Positions 45,972-55,003 of a DNA stretch of 64,000 bases are shown here, piece after piece (the stretch's first letter is position 1; the number at the start of each line of letters is the position of its first letter). The stretch lies in NCBI GenBank assembly GCA_026988155.1, contig JALSLW010000083.1, forward strand, positions 82,508-146,507, in the 5' to 3' direction. Under the pieces are notes generated by a model. That model ran no database searches. It saw only the letters and a program-made list of their open reading frames with translations, and was not told the DNA's origin. The translations under genes and the position numbers were made by a program. The stretch is from Methylomonas sp. Its GTDB lineage: Bacteria > Pseudomonadota > Gammaproteobacteria > Methylococcales > Methylomonadaceae.

Positions 45972-47048
45972 ATGGCCCACAGAAAAATCATTCATATTGA
46001 TATGGATGCTTTTTTTGCGGCGGTTGAACAGCGCGACCACCCCGAATATCGAAACAAACCGATCATTGTGGGGGGAAAGCCGGATACCAGAGGCGTAGTG
46101 GCGACCTGTAGCTATGAAGCTAGAAAATTCGGCATCCATTCTGCGATGTCTTCTGATAGAGCCTACCGTTTATGCCCCCAGGCTATTTTTATTAAGCCTC
46201 GTTTTGAAGCTTATAAAGAAGCCTCTTGCCTTATTCGGCAGATATTTTCTGAATATACCGAGTTATTTGAACCTCTGTCTTTAGACGAGGCATATTTAGA
46301 TGTCAGCCATAACTTATCCTGCCGAGGCTCTGCCACCTTAATTGCCAAAGCAATAAAGCAGTCTATCCTGCAAAAAACAGGCTTAGTCGCTTCAGCAGGC
46401 ATTTCCTATAATAAATTTCTGGCCAAAATTGCATCAGATATGGACAAGCCTAATGGGCTTTACCTGATTGCCCCTGAACAGGGTGAGCAGTTTGTCAAAA
46501 CTTTAGCTGTGGGCAAATTCCATGGCATTGGCAAAGCAACAGAAAAGAAAATGCATGCATTAGGCATAAAAACAGGCTGGGATCTAAAACAGCAGTCGCT
46601 TAGTTTTTTAATTCAGAATTTTGGAAAAGCAGGCCAGTATTTTTATAATATTTCTAGAGCCATTGATCATCGGGCTGTCAATAACCATAGAAAGAGCAAG
46701 TCAGTCGGAGTTGAAACGACCTTTCAGGCCGATATTAAAGAGCATGCTGAAATTATTAGGCAGTTGCAGCAGCTACTGGAAAAGGCACTAAAAAAACTCC
46801 AAGACAAAGGCCTAAATGCAAAAACTTTAACAATAAAAATAAAATATGATGATTTTGTACAGATTACCCGTAGCCGTACATTGGCTATCTCCATCTCCAA
46901 GGCAATTGATACGACATCCATCTTGGAAAACCTATTAAAAAATACAGCCGTTGGCCAGCGCAAAGTACGTTTATTAGGTGTTGCTCTGTCATCATTCGAT
47001 AATCAATTGCTAAATTATCGACAAATGGACTTGTTTGACTACACCTAA
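45972..47048 (+). CDS. dinB: DNA polymerase IV (DinB)
   Basis: A 358-residue Y-family polymerase for translesion synthesis. Catalytic motifs: IHIDMDAFFAAVEQRD with the steric-gate-adjacent residues, VATCSYEARKFGI, and SLDEAYLDVS with two acidic residues. The C-terminal little finger (about 235-340) is intact. The end QMDLFDY is a beta-clamp-binding motif. No LexA box was noticed upstream. Confidence 0.96.
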   Translation: MAHRKIIHIDMDAFFAAVEQRDHPEYRNKPIIVGGKPDTRGVVATCSYEARKFGIHSAMSSDRAYRLCPQAIFIKPRFEAYKEASCLIRQIFSEYTELFEPLSLDEAYLDVSHNLSCRGSATLIAKAIKQSILQKTGLVASAGISYNKFLAKIASDMDKPNGLYLIAPEQGEQFVKTLAVGKFHGIGKATEKKMHALGIKTGWDLKQQSLSFLIQNFGKAGQYFYNISRAIDHRAVNNHRKSKSVGVETTFQADIKEHAEIIRQLQQLLEKALKKLQDKGLNAKTLTIKIKYDDFVQITRSRTLAISISKAIDTTSILENLLKNTAVGQRKVRLLGVALSSFDNQLLNYRQMDLFDYT

Positions 47049-47071
47049 AAAATAGCTGCCCGAAAGTAAAG

Positions 47072-48307
47072 CTATTGCCCCAGAACTTTGGCAATAGCCT
47101 GTTCCCACCAACTCAAAGGCTTAACAATAGGGATTGAACAGCTATCATAGCCTCTGTATTCAATACTTTTGAACACATCATCTCGCAGCCAGGCATAAGC
47201 GTCTGGAGAGGCTTGCCTTAGACGCTCGGGAATTAAAATATATTGAGCAACCAGTTCGGCTAGCTTTTCCTGCGTTTGACCATCATAACGGCCGTCATTA
47301 ACCTCCCATAAATATTCAAAGGCTTCAAACCATTTTGAAGGCCATAAAGCCAGCTTGGCATTATTGATCAGCTTAAGCGTCTGGCTATCGTTTGACATTT
47401 TTCGATAGCGATAAAAAAAATACATTTCTTCAGAACCATTCCAGAAATGGAAATTATCAATGGTATGTGCTATTTCATGCACAATAATGGGGATTCTAAA
47501 ATCAACCAGATAACGCAAACCTATATCGCGGTATAAACGTCCATCTTTACCTTTATCAAAGGCTTTAACGGTAAAAATAATCAGATTCTGGCCATTATAA
47601 ACCTGAGCAACAACCTGGCTTCTAAAGCCTGCACCCGGTACAAAAGTAAGCGGATGGGTATCATCAGACCAGATGCTGGTTGCAAAATCTTCAGGAAAAG
47701 CTTTTTTAATAAGATCTTGAACATCACTGTCAAAGTCTTTAATTACTTTGCCCAGGTCTTTGATAGGCTTAGCTTTACTAATTTTTTTCCGCATAAAGGG
47801 AGGTATCTTGCGGATTGCTTTCTCGAAGACTCGCAAATGATCAATGGTAAACCGCCTGGCCTGATAGTTCTCGCCATGCTTTATGATTGTCTTGGTATCA
47901 TAAAAAAGAGCAAGTGCCGTTAATGCAGCCTCTCTATCCCCCCAATACTTCTCTAAAACACACAAGGCTTCAGAAGAAGCATCTTTACAGTCTGCTCTAT
48001 AGTCTTGCAGGTCTTCTAAATATTCAGGGCTGTTATGATCGGTTAATACGGCGACCGACAGTTTGCGTAATTCTGCAGGGTTGTTTTTTTCGTAGTATTC
48101 AATCGTTTTGGATAATTCGTCAATGGAAGCGTAACCGCTTTTATCTGTTGTGCAGAGCAGCGATTCATCAATAGAAAGCGGAAAAAAAATATTTTGAAAA
48201 AGGGCTGTGGCAAGTACTGTTTGACTGGCCTGAACTTTAGAGAAAGAAAAGCATATCAGACATAAAAAAATATAAGATCGAGTATGATAGCTAGTATATA
48301 AACTCAT
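47072..48307 (-). CDS. Secreted predicted zinc metallopeptidase, family not recognised
   Basis: A 411-residue protein with a signal peptide (SYIFLCLICFSFSKVQASQ). Near residue 277 it has the HExxH zinc motif IIVHEIAHTID. About 75 residues on, LAELVAQYIL supplies a candidate third ligand Glu, which suggests a gluzincin arrangement. The N-terminal half (about 30-230) is helical and charged and matched nothing recognised. It converges with dinB. It could be a cell-wall or host-protein peptidase; the substrate is unknown. Confidence 0.72.
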   Translation of the reverse strand: MSLYTSYHTRSYIFLCLICFSFSKVQASQTVLATALFQNIFFPLSIDESLLCTTDKSGYASIDELSKTIEYYEKNNPAELRKLSVAVLTDHNSPEYLEDLQDYRADCKDASSEALCVLEKYWGDREAALTALALFYDTKTIIKHGENYQARRFTIDHLRVFEKAIRKIPPFMRKKISKAKPIKDLGKVIKDFDSDVQDLIKKAFPEDFATSIWSDDTHPLTFVPGAGFRSQVVAQVYNGQNLIIFTVKAFDKGKDGRLYRDIGLRYLVDFRIPIIVHEIAHTIDNFHFWNGSEEMYFFYRYRKMSNDSQTLKLINNAKLALWPSKWFEAFEYLWEVNDGRYDGQTQEKLAELVAQYILIPERLRQASPDAYAWLRDDVFKSIEYRGYDSCSIPIVKPLSWWEQAIAKVLGQ

Positions 48308-48323
48308 TATTCATGCTAACAAA

Positions 48324-48578
48324 TCATTCAGAATCTGTTTGTATAGACAGTATTTTTTTACTTTGCTTTGCCAGGTGCTGAGCCTCTTCTATAATTTCTT
48401 TGCGATTTTTATAGACATACCCCCCAGCAGCAGCCCCCATTGCAAATAGCAGAAAAGGATGTCGCCCCATCCGCTGAATTACAGCTGAGCCTATTTGTGT
48501 TCCTGCTGTCAGCAAACCTATAGTAACAAGGGGGTGCAAGTCTTTAGATTCTTTTAACTGCTGTTCTTTTTCAGTCAT
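48324..48578 (-). CDS. Small membrane protein downstream of the sensor kinase
   Basis: About 84 residues from the ATG at 48578, just after the kinase stop codon (TAA at 48583-48585). It has a hydrophobic stretch with glycines (FLLFAMGAAAGGYVYKN) that may span the membrane, and a charged C-terminus (EIIEEAQHLAKQSKK). No family was recognised. Spacing suggests translational coupling with the kinase. Confidence 0.6.
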   Translation of the reverse strand: MTEKEQQLKESKDLHPLVTIGLLTAGTQIGSAVIQRMGRHPFLLFAMGAAAGGYVYKNRKEIIEEAQHLAKQSKKILSIQTDSE

Positions 48579-48582
48579 AGTC

Positions 48583-50514
48583 TTACATGTAATTGCTTTG
48601 ATCCAAGGGAATAACGAAATTGAAAATAGCTCCGTTGCCAGCGTTATTTTCCGCCCATATTCTACCATGATGAGCATCTATAAACTCCTTGCAAATAGAA
48701 AGCCCAAGCCCTGTACCACCCGCATTGGATTTGGTCTTGCTGCTTTGAATGAATTTATCGAAAATGCATTCCAATTCCCCTTTAGGAATGCCAATGCCCT
48801 GATCTGTTACTGATAACCGTAATGCAGGAGTATTTCCTAAATCTGAAAATAGCTCATCCTGACTTATTTCTATAGAAAGAGAGGCGCCCTGCTTAGAAAA
48901 CTTAATTGCATTTGATAGAAGATTAGTAACAACCTGAGCAATTTTAGCCCCATCAAACTCTGCTTTAACGCTGCACCCTGAATTAATATGATTAAGAGTA
49001 AGCCGCTTATTTTTTAACAGGCTCTCCTGTTCAGAAACAGCCTGTTTCACAATGGAATTTAAGTCGTGCAGAGCAAAATCAAATGTAAGTTTACCTGACT
49101 CTATCTTAGATAAGTCCAGCAAATCATTTAATAAAGAAAGCAGTCTTTCGCCGCTCAGATGTATTTTTTCAAAGTAAGAAAGCAGCTTTTCCGGTGTAGC
49201 ACTGTTAAGCCTCTTAATTCCAAAACTTGAAAAGCTTAAGATGGCGTGCATTGGTGTTCTTAATTCATGTGACATATTAGCTAGAAATTCTGACTTTGAA
49301 GCATTTGCATGCTCGGCGATTTCTTTATCTATTTTCAATTGTTTTGACAGGATTCGCTCAGTTATATTACGGTGTATCCCTCTATAGCCCGTAAAATGGC
49401 CATCAATATCAAACATAGGCGATGCATTTGTTTCTAAAAAAACCACTGAGGTGCCATCTTTATGCAAATAAGAACTTTCCACACCTGAAAAAGAGCATTG
49501 CTTTTTAAAAAAACTTTGAAAAACTTGAGCTTTCCGAATCCGTTCATCGCCCAGCATCAATGAAAAAAGAGTCTGCCCCAGTATCTCTTTAGGTTCATAG
49601 CCTAACAGCTCTTTGATATAAGGGCTGGCATAAGTATACTGTCCTTTTATATCTATTTCCCAAATCCAGTCAGGAGAACTTTCTACTAAACTCCGAAATC
49701 GGGCTTCACTTTTCAACAGTTTGATTTCCAGTTCCTTGGTACGGGTAATATTAAGATGCAATCCATCAATCCAAAGAGCTTTGTGCTGCTTATCACGGGT
49801 TATTTGCGCTTTAACATTAATCCAGCGAATATCATCTTTTCCAGTCTTGATGCGATAGCTCAGCTCAAAGTGGGTCTCTTTGCTTTTTAGCGCTCGACTA
49901 AGCTCTGCTTCGGTTTTATAAAGATCCTCGGCCAAAATAAGATTTTTCCACGACCTATAAGTGTTCTTATATGTTTTTGGGTTGACAGAAAAAAGTTTAT
50001 AGCTTTTTTCATCCCACCAGGTTTTATCGTTAATAATGTCATAACTGAATGTACCGGCATCTGCAGCGTCTAGCGCAGCTTGCAGAGTATCCTGATGTAT
50101 GGTTCGGTCTAGCGCATGTTTTAAAGCCTGTTTGTAATGCTTGATTTCTGAAATATCGCGGGCAATGCCTTCAACGGCAATCACGTGTTTAGCACCGTTA
50201 AAAACGGGGGATTCATTCATTTCCAGCCAGCACGTAGACCGATCTTTTTTATAAACCTCTACTTCATATGATATTTGCCTATCTCCTGACAAAGCCTTTT
50301 TTATGGATTCAAGCGCTTTACTATTGCTGGGGTTTCCTGTTAGCAAGCTTGAATAGTGCATTAAGAACTCTTCTTTGCTATAGCCTAACTGCCTAGCCAC
50401 ACCGGAACTGACAGAGGTAAAATTGCCTTCAATGTCACGGGAATAATAGAAACAGCTATCCCCCAGCCGTTCGCATAAACAATCGGTGTGTTTATCGTTA
50501 TCAAGAGCCTTCAT
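48583..50514 (-). CDS. Cytosolic PAS-domain hybrid-less sensor histidine kinase
   Basis: A 643-residue kinase with no transmembrane segment. Three PAS/PAC regions are seen (about 10-130, 150-265 and 275-390), for example RFRSLVESSPDWIWEID. HisKA follows, with phosphoacceptor His in FLANMSHELRTPMHAIL, then HATPase with NLLSNAIKFS (N box), DQGIGIP (G1) and GTGLGLSICKEF (G2). There is no receiver domain. No response regulator is adjacent; the nearest, at 23.7 kb, has a degenerate receiver. It may sense redox, light or small ligands. Confidence 0.92.
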   Translation of the reverse strand: MKALDNDKHTDCLCERLGDSCFYYSRDIEGNFTSVSSGVARQLGYSKEEFLMHYSSLLTGNPSNSKALESIKKALSGDRQISYEVEVYKKDRSTCWLEMNESPVFNGAKHVIAVEGIARDISEIKHYKQALKHALDRTIHQDTLQAALDAADAGTFSYDIINDKTWWDEKSYKLFSVNPKTYKNTYRSWKNLILAEDLYKTEAELSRALKSKETHFELSYRIKTGKDDIRWINVKAQITRDKQHKALWIDGLHLNITRTKELEIKLLKSEARFRSLVESSPDWIWEIDIKGQYTYASPYIKELLGYEPKEILGQTLFSLMLGDERIRKAQVFQSFFKKQCSFSGVESSYLHKDGTSVVFLETNASPMFDIDGHFTGYRGIHRNITERILSKQLKIDKEIAEHANASKSEFLANMSHELRTPMHAILSFSSFGIKRLNSATPEKLLSYFEKIHLSGERLLSLLNDLLDLSKIESGKLTFDFALHDLNSIVKQAVSEQESLLKNKRLTLNHINSGCSVKAEFDGAKIAQVVTNLLSNAIKFSKQGASLSIEISQDELFSDLGNTPALRLSVTDQGIGIPKGELECIFDKFIQSSKTKSNAGGTGLGLSICKEFIDAHHGRIWAENNAGNGAIFNFVIPLDQSNYM

Positions 50515-50552
50515 CTTCAGTAAAAAAGTTGACTAATAAATGACACAATTTA

Positions 50553-50993
50553 TTACCAATTCCCTGTGTTCTCCATTGAAACCCAAGGCTCCTGTTTTGG
50601 CAAAGACTGTCCTTTTTGCAGCAGCTCAATGGAGATATTGTCAGGAGAGCGGATAAAAGCCATATATCCATCTCGGGGCGGTCGACTGAGAACGACGCCG
50701 GCATCCATTAATTTTTGGCATAAGGCATAAATATCGTCAACTTCATAGGCTAAATGTCCAAAATTACGGCCACCTGCATATTCTTCCGGATCCCAGTTAT
50801 ATGTCAACTCAAGAGTAGGTGCTTCAATATTTATAGCACTTTCTTTATCTAGCGGTGCAGCTAAATAAACCAAAGTAAAACGTCCCTCTTCACTTTCTAT
50901 ACGATTAACTTCTGATAACCCCAGTTTATCGCAATAAAATGCTAAAGATTTTTGCAGGCTATTGACCCGCACCATGGTATGTAAATATCGCAT
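50553..50993 (-). CDS. gloA: Lactoylglutathione lyase (glyoxalase I)
   Basis: A 146-residue VOC-fold metalloenzyme that detoxifies methylglyoxal with glutathione. Metal ligands are His4/5 in MRYLHTMVRV, Glu near 56, His in FGHLAYEVDD (about 80) and Glu in NISIELLQKG (about 122). The segment SLAFYCDKLGL is typical of GloA. Length and motifs match the nickel-type enzymes. Confidence 0.93.
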   Translation of the reverse strand: MRYLHTMVRVNSLQKSLAFYCDKLGLSEVNRIESEEGRFTLVYLAAPLDKESAINIEAPTLELTYNWDPEEYAGGRNFGHLAYEVDDIYALCQKLMDAGVVLSRPPRDGYMAFIRSPDNISIELLQKGQSLPKQEPWVSMENTGNW

Positions 50994-51082
50994 AAGATTT
51001 ATTAATCGAATTAAACAGGAAAAACAGTTATATTATGGCTGAAAATGAATATTTTACTTAATTTTTTTAACGGAGACCATTA

Positions 51083-51418
51083 GTGGCAAATTACCCAGAA
51101 AGAACTTGTGAGATTGACCGCCTTGTTAAACACCCTAAATTAGTAGAAGCGGCCTTGAGTGGAAAAAAGACACAGCAGAGACGCGATGGCGTTTATGCCT
51201 ATCCCGGCGAGAAATTTACCTTAGATGGTATTGGCTTTACAGTTACGTCTTTAGAGCGCCAAAAATTGGGGGATATGACAGATGCCGATGCAAATGCTGA
51301 AGGCTATCCCAGTCTTGAAATGTATAAAGGGTTAATTTTAAAAATGCATGCCGGCATGACATGGGAAAATGACGATTTGGTGTGGGTACATAGCTTTAAA
51401 CGGGATGATGCACTTTAA
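51083..51418 (+). CDS. ASCH-domain-like protein
   Basis: A 111-residue protein starting at a GTG after GGAG. A beta-strand-rich core with HPKLVEAALSGKKTQQRRDGVYAYPGEKFTLDGIGFTV resembles an ASCH (PUA-like) RNA-binding fold, including the characteristic 'GKKT' turn. ASCH proteins are thought to bind RNA or modified nucleotides; the exact function is unknown. A strong intrinsic terminator follows 32 bp after the stop. Confidence 0.72.
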   Translation: MANYPERTCEIDRLVKHPKLVEAALSGKKTQQRRDGVYAYPGEKFTLDGIGFTVTSLERQKLGDMTDADANAEGYPSLEMYKGLILKMHAGMTWENDDLVWVHSFKRDDAL

Positions 51419-51449
51419 CCCCATGAGCAAATAAACCTTATAGCTTGGA

Positions 51450-51474
51450 AGCGAGACTTCAGTCTCGCTTTTTT
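51450..51474 (+). terminator. Intrinsic terminator after the ASCH gene
   Basis: AGCGAGACT pairs with AGTCTCGCT across a two-base loop, followed by six T residues. A textbook rho-independent terminator. Confidence 0.92.
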
Positions 51475-51593
51475 AGCTTAGTAATCTGCTTCATGCACTT
51501 CTAAAGACTTAATTCTGCCTTTATCCCATATAAAACCCATAATCCTAACAAATGATCTACAATTAATTATTTCTCTGGTTCTTTGCATAACTT

Positions 51594-53246
51594 ATGGCCA
51601 CTCCAATTACAACTGAATCTGAAAATGTAGAGCAAATACTGCCTTTTTCCTTAGAAGAAGAGTCATTTTATATATGGATAACTGATTTATATACAAAAGA
51701 TGGGCTTGAGGCGCTGCAATTATTGTCACATACATTAAATTCACTACAGCGGATAGAAATACCTGCAAGCCTTAGATCGCTTTTTATTGAAAAAATATCT
51801 ATTTTGGTTTTCCAGCTTTCTAAGCAATTGCAAAAAACCTATGCTAAAAGCTATTTCCCATTTTCCAGTCACGATAGTTTAAAAGTGAAGTTATCTGCAA
51901 ACTGTGCCTTGGGAATTGCTGATAATTATACGTTGCTCTGTCAGGATACTCTTTTTGAAACCCGGGACCTTTTTTCCCTGCAGCAAAAAGCCCTAATTCT
52001 TGTTACTGCCATTCAGGCATTGGCCAATGTTCTTTTTTATAGAGCAATGCTGTATGAAAAACCAGGCAAAGGATTTTGGGCTCAATGTTTTTTATTGTAC
52101 CTGCTTGCCAAGAAAAATGAGGTGCTAGACTTATCATGCAATCATCAGAATACAAGTTTTCTAAAGGTATTTAAGCCACTGCTTGTTTTTGAGCTCAGCC
52201 ATGTTCAGCAATATAATACGGAGGAAATACAGGTCGTTTATAAAGTATTAAACAACCTATCCGAGAAAATAGAGCTATTGCCGCTGATACCTGGAAAAAA
52301 AATGGATAGCGTACCATATATCAACCTAAGGCTGGACAAGCCCCCTTCAGTGGCTGATTTAAATGGTTCTGAACCTTCGCCCCATCTGTTTTATATTTCT
52401 AATATTAATCTTATTAAGCAGCTATTTGAGTTTTTTGCACATAAAAAAAACATTACATACTCTAATAAGATAATAGCTTTACGGCTAATTAAAACATTAA
52501 CAATGAATCAGCGCAGAAGGGGTGAGCGGAAACTTGCTGAGAATGAGTTATTTTCAGAGATTGGGTTTGATAGATTTAATCAATATCTATTGCATAAAGA
52601 AAATGTTGCAAAAAGTGAAGAAATCGTTTCATTTGAGACCAGAAACCTTAGCCTAGATGCGCAATTAAAGAAACAGAATAGGGAAAAACTTTTTGGCTTT
52701 AGAAATGAACAGGAAGCTAGCTTATCCTTAGCATGGAGACCAGAAGACAATACTGTTGAATATATTGAAAATACAGATATTTGGTCAGAAAAAATAGAGA
52801 AAACCAGTGACAAAGAAGAGGCTAAAAAAAATGCAACGGTTATTGACCAGAGTAATTTTGGTTTTTGTATCGGCATTAAGGACAAAAACCCTGCAACCAA
52901 AGTTGGCGAGATCATTCATTTGCTGATTCCTCCCGCTTCTGTCGTTACTGTTGTTCGCAGAATTGTTTCTGCTGATAAATATGATGTTATCGCTGGTGTT
53001 GAAGTCTTGGGCTATGATGCTGAATTATTGCATATGCCCGACAGTGAGCATAAAGACATGAGGACTGCCTTTATTTTGAGCGATATTGACGGACGGGAAA
53101 GCATTGTCATTAAAGCGGATGATTATCACGGTGAAGAATATTTATACGCTACTAGAAATGATGAATCGCTTAGATACCGAGTAGAAAAGACACTCAACTC
53201 TTCCACTTCAACAATCAAGCATTTGAAAGTGAGCTTGGCTGTATGA
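51594..53246 (+). CDS. Large protein with a PilZ-like C-terminal region, function unknown
   Basis: A 550-residue soluble protein. The N-terminal 300 residues are helical and unrecognised. Around 302-310 there is NQRRRGERK, resembling the RxxxR c-di-GMP-binding motif that precedes PilZ domains. A later beta-rich segment contains VIDQSNFGFCIG, akin to the D/NxSxxG PilZ motif, though the spacing is longer than usual. If real, it would be a c-di-GMP effector; this is inference. Its 3' end overlaps the convergent DUF2063 gene by 32 bases. Confidence 0.6.
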   Translation: MATPITTESENVEQILPFSLEEESFYIWITDLYTKDGLEALQLLSHTLNSLQRIEIPASLRSLFIEKISILVFQLSKQLQKTYAKSYFPFSSHDSLKVKLSANCALGIADNYTLLCQDTLFETRDLFSLQQKALILVTAIQALANVLFYRAMLYEKPGKGFWAQCFLLYLLAKKNEVLDLSCNHQNTSFLKVFKPLLVFELSHVQQYNTEEIQVVYKVLNNLSEKIELLPLIPGKKMDSVPYINLRLDKPPSVADLNGSEPSPHLFYISNINLIKQLFEFFAHKKNITYSNKIIALRLIKTLTMNQRRRGERKLAENELFSEIGFDRFNQYLLHKENVAKSEEIVSFETRNLSLDAQLKKQNREKLFGFRNEQEASLSLAWRPEDNTVEYIENTDIWSEKIEKTSDKEEAKKNATVIDQSNFGFCIGIKDKNPATKVGEIIHLLIPPASVVTVVRRIVSADKYDVIAGVEVLGYDAELLHMPDSEHKDMRTAFILSDIDGRESIVIKADDYHGEEYLYATRNDESLRYRVEKTLNSSTSTIKHLKVSLAV

Positions 53247-53979
53247 TATTTTTTTCAGCCAAATTTTTTATTATTTTCAGTCCTGAATGAATTATTTTAT
53301 CGGGTTCAGGGTGTGCCGATTCTTTTGCAATGGCTGACAGACAGTCGAGGCACCGCATGGTTCTATTATCCTGCAGGATTTGCAACAGCCTATAGGTTAT
53401 CGGGGTAATTTGAATAAAATTCACTTCATCGTCAACTGCACGATAAACCAGCAGATAGGAGGGCTGTTCCGGTACAGTTTCCGGTATAAAAGAAGGTGAT
53501 ATTTGCTGAACAGGAAACTGGTAGACTAAAGGCCAGGCTAAAGCCGAAAGAGAAATTTTTTCTTCCGCAACATTGCTGATAAATTTTTCAGAATTGGCCT
53601 TTTGTTCTTCTTGGGAAATAGAAAGAGCCATTTCAACCCATTCATAATGAGCAAGCTCTAGCAGAAAAGGAAAATCATTTTCATTTTGACGCTCATTTTG
53701 CAAATAGTCTAAAAACTCTTCAGGGATTTCCGAAAAATAAGGTGTGGTACAGGGATGTTTGACAAAAAAATCCTGTGATAAATCAAACCATTGCTTATCA
53801 TCCAGCAGTTTTCTTAAAACGGGAAAGTTACTGCTCAGAAAGCTATCAATATTATTGAATATCAGATCTCGGTAAGTTTCCATCCGTTTCCGTTTAACAT
53901 CCTTAGGTCTGGGATTGTTTTGCGGGTCTCTAATATAGGCAGAAAATTCCTGTTGCTTAGCCTTAAAATCAACTTTCAT
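53215..53979 (-). CDS. bufC: DUF2063 protein, putative partner of the DUF692 enzyme (BufC-like)
   Basis: A 254-residue DUF2063 protein. The N-terminal family motif is FSAYIRDPQNNPRPKDVKRKRMETYRDLIFNN, then LDDKQWFDLSQDFFVKHPCTTPYFSEIPEEFLDYL. The C-terminal half is a winged-helix-like domain, with YRLLQILQDN near residue 195. In bufferin and related RiPP clusters this protein is thought to bind the precursor and assist the MNIO enzyme. The start overlaps the DUF692 stop by one base. The 3' end overlaps the convergent 550-residue gene by 32 bp. Confidence 0.9.
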   Translation of the reverse strand: MKVDFKAKQQEFSAYIRDPQNNPRPKDVKRKRMETYRDLIFNNIDSFLSSNFPVLRKLLDDKQWFDLSQDFFVKHPCTTPYFSEIPEEFLDYLQNERQNENDFPFLLELAHYEWVEMALSISQEEQKANSEKFISNVAEEKISLSALAWPLVYQFPVQQISPSFIPETVPEQPSYLLVYRAVDDEVNFIQITPITYRLLQILQDNRTMRCLDCLSAIAKESAHPEPDKIIHSGLKIIKNLAEKNIIQPSSLSNA

Positions 53980-54830
53980 CAGGCTGATTTTTGATGATGC
54001 TGGCTAAGCCATGAATTCTGGATAGAACAGATTGTATCAACTTCTTTTAACAGGATATCCAGTGACGGAATATTAAAGTCACGCTCAAGCAAGGTGGGAA
54101 ACACGCCATAAAGTTCATAGGCTTTAGCTAATAATGTCCAGACAGGATCAATAACGTCAGCACCATGTGTGTCGATTAAAAAATCATCCTCCTCAACATA
54201 GTGCCCGGCAATATGCGCATAAGCGATACGGTTTGCCGGAATTGCCTTTAAAAAATCCTCGGCATCATAGCCGTGATTGACACTGTTAACATAAATGTTA
54301 TTTAAATCAATCAGTACATCGCAATCCGCTTCTTCAATAACCGCATTAAAAAAGTCAATTTCATCCATTTCCTGCCCTGGCGCAGCATAATAGGATACAT
54401 TTTCAATGGCTATCTTTTGTTCCAGAATATCCTGAACACGCTGAATTCTTTTCGCAGTATGAGTCACAGCGTCAGAAGTGAACGGAATCGGCATCAAATC
54501 ATACAAATGGCCTTGATGACTGCAATAGCTAAGATGCTCACTATAAAACTTGATTTGGTGCTGTTGCATAAACTTTTTAACTTCGGCAACAAAGATTTCA
54601 TCTAGAGGGTCAGTGCTGCCGATAGACAGTGAGAGTCCATGGCAGACAAAATCAAACTGCTCAGTCATTGCTCTAAACTGTTTGCCCAGCTTGCCCCCGT
54701 GGGTCATCCAATTTTCGGGAGCAACTTCATAAAAACTGACATTTTTTGGCGCTGATTCAATAATTTCAGCTAAAAAAGAACGCCTTAATCCAAGGCCTGC
54801 ATCCTGAACCAGGTTGGCAACAGTATTCAT
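53979..54830 (-). CDS. bufB: DUF692/MNIO multinuclear iron oxidative enzyme (BufB-like)
   Basis: A 283-residue TIM-barrel protein of the MNIO family (with MbnB of methanobactin synthesis and the bufferin enzymes). The start GLGLRRSF is typical. Candidate iron ligands are in order: His64, His99 in FYSEHLSY, Glu143 in IENVSYY, Asp175 in LIDLNNIYVN, His206 and His210 in AHIAGH, Asp220 and His222 in IDTHG, and Glu249 in LLERDFN. Members oxidise Cys side chains of precursor peptides, for example to thiooxazole in bufferins. The precursor gene lies 173 bp upstream, and DUF2063 is translationally coupled downstream. Confidence 0.93.
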   Translation of the reverse strand: MNTVANLVQDAGLGLRRSFLAEIIESAPKNVSFYEVAPENWMTHGGKLGKQFRAMTEQFDFVCHGLSLSIGSTDPLDEIFVAEVKKFMQQHQIKFYSEHLSYCSHQGHLYDLMPIPFTSDAVTHTAKRIQRVQDILEQKIAIENVSYYAAPGQEMDEIDFFNAVIEEADCDVLIDLNNIYVNSVNHGYDAEDFLKAIPANRIAYAHIAGHYVEEDDFLIDTHGADVIDPVWTLLAKAYELYGVFPTLLERDFNIPSLDILLKEVDTICSIQNSWLSQHHQKSA

Positions 54831-54943
54831 GGGATACCTCGATATTAAACAAAATTAAATAGACTGAGGGTGCTTACAAATAAAAAACCGAAGCAGAATG
54901 AAAGTCAAAATAAAGTCCATTCTGAGATTCCCGGCATTATGTG

Positions 54944-54977
54944 AAAAGCTGGGATAACACTGCCGTTTCATCCCAGC
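54944..54977 (-). terminator. Terminator-like hairpin between precursor and modifying enzymes
   Basis: On the minus strand GCTGGGAT pairs with ATCCCAGC over a 14-base loop, followed by TTTTC. It lies 26 bp after the precursor stop codon and before the DUF692 gene. A partial terminator would set a high ratio of precursor to enzyme. Confidence 0.65.
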
Positions 54978-55003
54978 CTACATTTTTAAGAAAAATAAAG
55001 AAT

